Source of the DNA: Diprion similis
Taxonomy: Eukaryota > Arthropoda > Insecta > Hymenoptera > Diprionidae
Direction of reading: 5' to 3'
NCBI RefSeq assembly: GCF_021155765.1
Contig: NC_060107.1
Coordinates: 7,674,501 to 7,738,500, forward strand
DNA length: 64,000 nt
Below the pieces are notes generated by a model. The model saw only the letters and a list, made by a program, of their open reading frames with translations. It had not been told where the DNA came from and did no database searches. This document shows, one piece after another, positions 58,196 through 64,000 of the stretch. Position numbers and translations under genes: made by a program. Within the stretch, counting starts at the first letter, position 1. Every line of letters starts with the position of its first letter.

Positions 58196-61100
58196 GTATG
58201 TATGCGTCAATGTTTTCTCAGATTCAAAACAATTGACACCGAAGTAAGTAATCGTGCCTTTGCGAATTGAGGCAAAGTTACGTGAACAAAAACACGCTTC
58301 GATTTCTGAAGACTCTGTCTCTACAGTTATTACTATTATTCGTGCAAAAAAAGTGATTATTTAACGTAAAACTCATACGGACTGTTATTTATATTTTACC
58401 TACGACACGTATAGCAAAAAGTGAGAGGCTATCATACCGGCTGTAATCACGAAAAACATGAATCGGCATTAAATTTTCATCTACATTCAATGATTGACAG
58501 TTTTTACGTCTTATTAATTCGACTTCACAGATCGTTGATAGAATTTTTGGTTATTTTTCGTGGCTTGTAGTTCGACTGAACGGCTCATAGTTTTTGATTT
58601 TAATCCCTGACAAAGTTTTTCTTCTTCTCACATTTGCAGATAATTCTTCAGTAAACCTTGACGCAGCTTCGGAAAGATCTATGACGAGAAATGTTATCGA
58701 TAGAATCTACAACATGTCTTGGCTAAAGCAGAATTCTTCGATGCAAAAAGAGTATGTTCTATTTTTATATACGTATGTTTTTGTTCGTTGTCACCGTATA
58801 TAATTTTTGCTAATCGATGATATGATCTTTAAGTGAACATTTCTATTATATCTGTCTGATCTTTATGTGATATGTCTTATGAGCTTATAGCGTAGTTTTC
58901 AAATGAAAAAAATCTAACTGATATTCAACTATTGAAAGCTTAGGGTTGGTCGCTGAGAAGAGTAAATCATAACTTGAACAATATAATTTATCTACAGTGA
59001 CTACATTTTTTACTCATATAGTTTTTTACATGGCCTTTGCAAACATTAACGTCACAAATTTTAACTAGAAAACATGAATTGCAAGGATCACTATTTTGTG
59101 CTCACTATTTTTCACCGGATTGAGGATATGTTTTTGGTAAAAAGATAAAATCTTTACACCAAGATATCTCTCTAACATTGTCGATAGGGAGACTTTTCTT
59201 TCAATTTGTAAGGTGAAAAATATTCGACGTCAAAGGGATATTAATTTAATAAAATTAAACTCAAACAAAATTCAGTTACCCCCTCTAAATCTCGATTACA
59301 GAATACTTGATCGTAGCTTTGGCATTTATTTGTTCACTACAAACTATTTAGTACAAAATTCGTAATTAATAATAATGAAAACTCCATCGTATAGAAATGT
59401 TGAATATAAATACTGCAAAAATTCAAACTTTGATCTTAAACAGTTGAAGATGTGGATGATAGTATTAGGATTTAGAGAACTGAAATACCGAAATACCACA
59501 ATCTTGATTTGAGCGAAGTTTAATATTACAACTGCTCGTTCAATGGTGTTTTTAAGTTTTGATCTACTATACTTTCTAATGCAATAATTATCCAGCCCTC
59601 ATATTTTTCGTGTAACTACATTGCGAGTATTGTGATACAAACAGGAATACGCAGCGATTTGCTAATGGCCAGAAGTTAATATCTGCCAAAAAAACAGATG
59701 AGGATTATTTTTGTGGGACCCGAAAAGAGAAGAAAAAAAAGAAAAGGAAGGAGGAGAAAGGAAAATCGATGGAGGGTTCAAAACTTCAGCAAAATTCTCT
59801 TGAAAAGAAACTAACAGATATAACGAAAATACCTTTAAATTCTGCTACTGATGTAACTGTTGGCAAAAATGTTTGGTCATCAGGCACTAATGTTGCCAAT
59901 AAGTTATTTCCAAACGTTCAGTCTGTAAGGATCGACAGATTGGCAGAAGAAGAAATGTTGAGCCAAGCTTTGGCCGAAAGTATCGCCAGTGTGCAATTAG
60001 AACAATTTAAGAGGTCGTCACCGGAGAAAGAAAATCGATGGGAAGCTCTTTATGGAGACGATGACGACGACGATGGTGGCTGGTAAGATTAAAGACAATT
60101 GAATTAAAAAAATGTTTTACCATTCAGTATCGACAATGTGTTTTAGTTCAGCTGTCAAAAAAACTTAATTGACAATAGCAATCGCCTTTGTTATATCATG
60201 TTTTTTAAAAGAGCTATTCAATCCTATCTGAGGCAATGAATTAAGTACATAGGTATATTTTTTAAATATAGGGATAACGTGCGAAGAAATATGCCATCCT
60301 CGATCGAGAAGGCAATCAATAATGTATCGTGTCGAAGAAAAATTTGCAAAGATAATAACAAAAGTAAGAACAACAATACTTCTCCAAAGCCCGGTATACT
60401 GCGAAAATGCAAAGGAAACAGTCGCACCGCAAAATCAGAGAATTTGGACTTCTGTTTCAAAAAAAGAAGCAGTATGTCGGAGGAGGAAATGGGAGAAATT
60501 CGTTCTCCAAGAGTAGTTGCATTCAATGAATCGATTGACGTAAAAATTGCCTCAAGCGATTCGAGTGACGACTGTGAAAAATCTGAATACCATCCAATAA
60601 AATCGGATGCAACTTTGCGTATCAATGACAGTGAGTCACCAAATATCGATAAATACGGAAGACTTGAAGGGTATTCTGAGCGTCGACTTTTTATGGGAAA
60701 AGGTGCTAGGATGAAGGAACAACAGTATTTACAAAATAAACTGTCATCAGGAAAAGTTATGCAAACTGACAATGTTGGAAAATCTAATACGGATAAAAAT
60801 ATTATCATCAAGGTGACTAGTATAGAAAAATCTGACCAAAAGCTTAAAAAACCGTTGTTCGTGGGAGATGTGAAGTCCAGCGTTATTGAAGATTTGAATC
60901 ATTCCGATCTAGAGCCATCTGGCAACAATTCATCGGCAGACCGTTCATTGGATCAAAGTTCGTGTGCTATTAATAGTTCCAGGGATTCCATTATCAATTG
61001 TTCAGCCCCTCAAAAGTCCGAAGCAGAAACATCCAGGAAAACGGAAAGTAAAGTATATGCCTTGAAGGATGTAGATAGTGCTGACAAAATTTGCGACATC

Positions 61101-62966
61101 AATCGTAAGGTTTTAAATGAAGTATCGAAGAGCACAGATCTGGGTAATATTTCCAAAGTTCAATGCATGTCATCGAGTACTCAGGCAAGTGTTTCTAAAT
61201 TGTCAGAAAATGGAACTGGATTAAATGTTTCAAGAAAAGAATCAACCTACACACAAAATCTGCAAGAAGAACATAAAGATCGGAAGTTAGAGTCCAAAAT
61301 TTGTTATTCAGCTGGTGATATAACTGAATCAGAAGTTCAAGGGGATAAATTGGATTGCAAAGCTAATTACGGGGTATGGATTATGATGAGAGAAAATCCT
61401 TGTACGACAAATATTCCTGCAAAAAATTTGCAATACACAGATTCAATCGCTGCCGTTCAAAATCGAGACTCGCCAAGTCCGGAGCCTTATCAAAATTCAT
61501 ACCCAGAACGCATGATGGGTGTGGAAAGAAATCTTAACCCTCGAAACTTGCTCGCTCAAAACATAAATTGTAAAGATATGCAAAACCAAGAATTGGTAGC
61601 TCCGCGTGATGAGTTTTTACCTCATGAGAACACTTCTATAAATCAATTGTGGAATTGCAACGCTTATCCTTTACCTATAAATCCAAATGTGGTAAACGAA
61701 ATGCAAAGGCAGCAATTGGAATATGCTCATTGCATGTCTCAAATTGGCACCCAATATTTTCCTCATCAAAATGTTGGCCCCACGATAAACTCTTCGTATT
61801 ATGGTCCATTGAATTATGTGCAAGATGGCGAAAATATGATCTTAAATACGCCAGTTGACAATGCATCACCAATGATGAATAAAAATATATTACTGCCTTG
61901 TGACCCTGAAATGTACGCAAACCAAATTCAAGCTGAAAAAACTATGGTTCGTTGGATTAAAAATGATAAACTTCCACCAGGCTTTGGGAAACATCGAGCT
62001 ATCAGAAAAAATGATGATGAAGACAATCGATTGATCATAAACTCGTTGCTAGTGAATATGAGCATGAATAACCGTGAAGAGGTTCAAAAAACAGAACATA
62101 TCGCATCACGTAACGAAAATTATTGTGGAGAAAAACCATCGAGACATTCTAGTCAAAACAATGCAGTTTATTATAAAAGACAAGTGAATAATTCCAGCAC
62201 CTACGCAAAGCAACAAACTCGTAAGTCGCCGATATATAGATATCAAAATCAAGGAGCAAGACGCCCAACAAGCCTACCAATACCTCACCCAATTTTAGGG
62301 GCATCTGTCTACCGTCAGGACACGCGGGATAAAGTAATTAACATGGCCAATGAACGTGAAAAATTGAACCTCAATGGAAATTCTGAATCAAACAGGGATG
62401 AGGTGTCATTAATCATGCCAAACCCGGTGGAAAGAATGATACAAAATTCAGGAATTTCACCTGTTTATAACAATAACTATCTTATCCAAAATCGACAGAA
62501 CCGGATGTCAGAATCATGCAACAATGATGCTGATTTACCTTCTACAATGCCTACGACCTGCCATACACACCATCCTCCGGGCTTCAACAATGTCATCAAC
62601 TGGCAACACAAGGTTAACATGATGAACCCTGACCAGTTGCCGATGAATTTTGACCCAAGGATCCAGGTAATGCAAAATCCAATTCCTGGTTCTTCTGACG
62701 TTAGTTTTACTCAGTTTCAATCTAACATGATAAACCTGGGTAACACAACACCCTTGTACTCCATGCCGCCGCCTAATATGAACGCAAATGCAGGTCATAA
62801 CGTTCAACACTTGCAGCAAAGCAACGCCGAGTTCAGAAGTAATGCTTATCATTTTGTCGAAATGAGACAATCTCGAGAATCGCAAGAAACTGCGAGACCA
62901 TTATTGAATCATTATGTGCAGGCCGTAGGCAGGGGCCGTGGAAGATTAACAAAGAGAGAGTCGTAG
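58186..62966 (+). CDS. Unrecognised 1084-residue disordered protein (4 coding exons)
   Basis: Joining 58186-58195, 58640-58751, 59645-60082 and 60272-62966 gives one open frame; all introns are GT/AG with matching phase, and an in-frame stop lies upstream of the first ATG. I do not recognise the protein. It shows a lysine-rich, NLS-like stretch (KEKKKKRKEEKGK, about residues 68-80), an acidic patch before GGW (about 179-187), a Ser/Asn-rich middle and a Met/Asn/Gln/Pro-rich C-terminal half ending in an RG-type GRGRGRLTKRES. No membrane segment, signal peptide or zinc-finger pattern was seen. Short motifs: RVVAF (267-271, fits the PP1-docking RVxF consensus), YSERRLF (321-327, fits the eIF4E-binding YX4L-phi consensus), and PPGF at 755-758 and 955-958 (fits GYF-domain ligands). 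Such motifs arise by chance in long disordered chains, so a role in mRNP or translational control is only a suggestion. Confidence 0.85.
58640..58751 (+). CDS. Third gene, coding exon 2
   Basis: Acceptor TTTGCAG, donor AAAGA then GTATGT. It encodes DNSSVNLDAASERSMTRNVI and DRIYNMSWLKQNSSMQK. Phase 1 in, phase 2 out. Confidence 0.75.
59645..60082 (+). CDS. Third gene, coding exon 3
   Basis: Acceptor TACAAACAG, donor TG then GTAAGA. It encodes NTQRFANGQKLISAKKTDED, the lysine-rich NLS-like stretch, LAEEEMLSQALAESIASVQLEQF (probable helix) and the acidic GDDDDDDGG patch. Phase 2 at both ends. Confidence 0.8.
60272..62966 (+). CDS. Third gene, coding exon 4
   Basis: Acceptor AAATATAG; completes Trp187 and runs 898 codons to the TAG stop at 62964-62966. 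It contains all four short motifs listed for the gene. The long open frame in AT-rich sequence (stops would be frequent by chance) is strong evidence that it is real. Confidence 0.9.
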
Positions 62967-64000
62967 TGGACTGAAAATAGTGTAAGCAGAGATGATCTTT
63001 TGAAGGAATTTTTTTTTTTTTCGTACCTACGTTACGTTTGAAAAATTGCATTTATTTGTAAACAAAGCCCTGAGGTGAAAGAAAAAGACGTTCTAATCTG
63101 TTTAGAATTGTCAATTTTCAAGTTCCTTTGGCTATTTCTACGCAGTATAGTTTTATATCAATGTTGCCATTATATTTTTTTGTTTTTTTCTTTCAATAAC
63201 ACATATTATCTATAATTCGTTACCATTATCTAAGTCAAGAGACCGGTGATTATAAAGTATTTGTTTAACAATGTTTTTATATTTTTACTACTCGTTTTAA
63301 AGTGTATATTTTTGTTACTTACCTCAGTTGATTCTACCGCCAAAAGTTTAATTATTCTATATTTGACTAAGTTGTGATAAAAATGAAACAAAAATATATA
63401 TCTATATTAATCATAGGGTAAATCCAATTACAATTTTCAATGTTTTGTTTTGTGAGCACAACATAGCATTACATTCTTAGAGTCAGCTTGATTTATTAGC
63501 ACTTTTTTTTCTAAATTTCAATTTTTTCCCATAGTAAGTTCTAAACGTTTCATCAAGACTTTAATAATCTATCCCGATTTTCAACTACTTATTGATATCG
63601 TTCCTCATATTTCTTCGACCGTTTTTTTGTAAAGCGTGTTTTAAACATTCACAATCTTATAGTACCACACAAAGGTACTGTGTTGATTTCTAGTGAAACA
63701 AGCCTTTATAAAAGTAAAATATTTAACGATCTTAATGCTATCGCGAGTACCGCGCACAAAAAAATCTCAGATATTATAATGTTTAATTTTTCCGTTTAAT
63801 TTTTATTTTATATAACCACCTGTTATTGTATTATTTACATTTATCATCAATATTCCTATCGTTTATAAATTAGTATTACGTTATATAAAAAAAACTATAT
63901 AGTGATCAAAGCAACCATTATAAAAATTAATTTTTGTAATAAAAATATTTACTAATATATGTATGGTATATCGCACTATTTAGTACGCTTGCAGAACTTT
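62967..64000 (+). other. Likely 3' UTR and downstream AT-rich sequence
   Basis: Very AT-rich, no coding frame. A canonical AATAAA occurs at 63938-63943, about 970 nt after the stop; earlier variant signals may exist. The last bases show nothing further. Confidence 0.45.

Noticed and set aside
60224..60811. 195-residue minus-strand frame with hydrophobic stretches
   Set aside because: Antisense shadow of exon 4 of the third gene; low-complexity S/L-rich translation without splice or domain support.

Overview
This is a 64 kb piece of an animal nuclear genome, almost certainly an insect. It has intron-split genes with GT/AG splice sites and long AT-rich introns with many poly-A/T runs and TA microsatellites. 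CpG is not strikingly depleted, and one gene (mwh) is an arthropod-type planar-polarity gene. A hymenopteran or similar insect would fit, but I cannot prove the order from the sequence. I saw no bacterial operons, CRISPR array, rRNA, convincing tRNA or virus.

Three protein-coding genes can be assembled exon by exon with consistent splice phase. (1) Plus strand, 22326-43292: a five-exon, 956-residue GBD/FH3-domain protein without FH1/FH2 domains, recognised as multiple wing hairs (mwh). (2) Minus strand, 50276 down to 46336: an eight-exon, 632-residue SLC26/SulP anion transporter with a C-terminal STAS domain, closest in type to SLC26A11. (3) Plus strand, 58186-62966: a four-exon, 1084-residue, largely disordered protein that I do not recognise. 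It carries a basic stretch, an acidic patch, two PPGF motifs, a YX4L-phi motif and an RVxF-like motif. mwh and the transporter are convergent; the transporter and the third gene are divergent. A GC-rich segment at the far left (632-892) could be one more minus-strand exon, at low confidence.

Layout: 1-22 kb is mostly non-coding (upstream region, or a long 5' UTR intron of mwh) and is full of repeats. 22.3-43.3 kb is mwh, with an 11.6 kb second intron holding more repeats. 43.3-46.3 kb is the convergent intergenic space. 46.3-50.3 kb is the transporter. 50.3-58.1 kb is its upstream region, with a large foldback element and a CpG-rich promoter-like zone. 58.2-63.0 kb is the third gene, followed by a likely 3' UTR.

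The most striking structure outside genes is a set of inverted-repeat elements. They include a roughly 770 bp TIR element with a second large hairpin nested inside it, a roughly 720 bp near-complete palindrome, a three-hairpin cassette in a transporter intron, two elements with related GGGNATTCC-type ends in mwh intron 2, and a foldback near 19.5 kb. A roughly 580 bp sequence also occurs twice in opposite orientation, 17 kb apart, once upstream of mwh and once inside its second intron. None of these shows a transposase. I did not find a new multi-gene system; the best novelty candidates are these elements and the motif content of the third protein.
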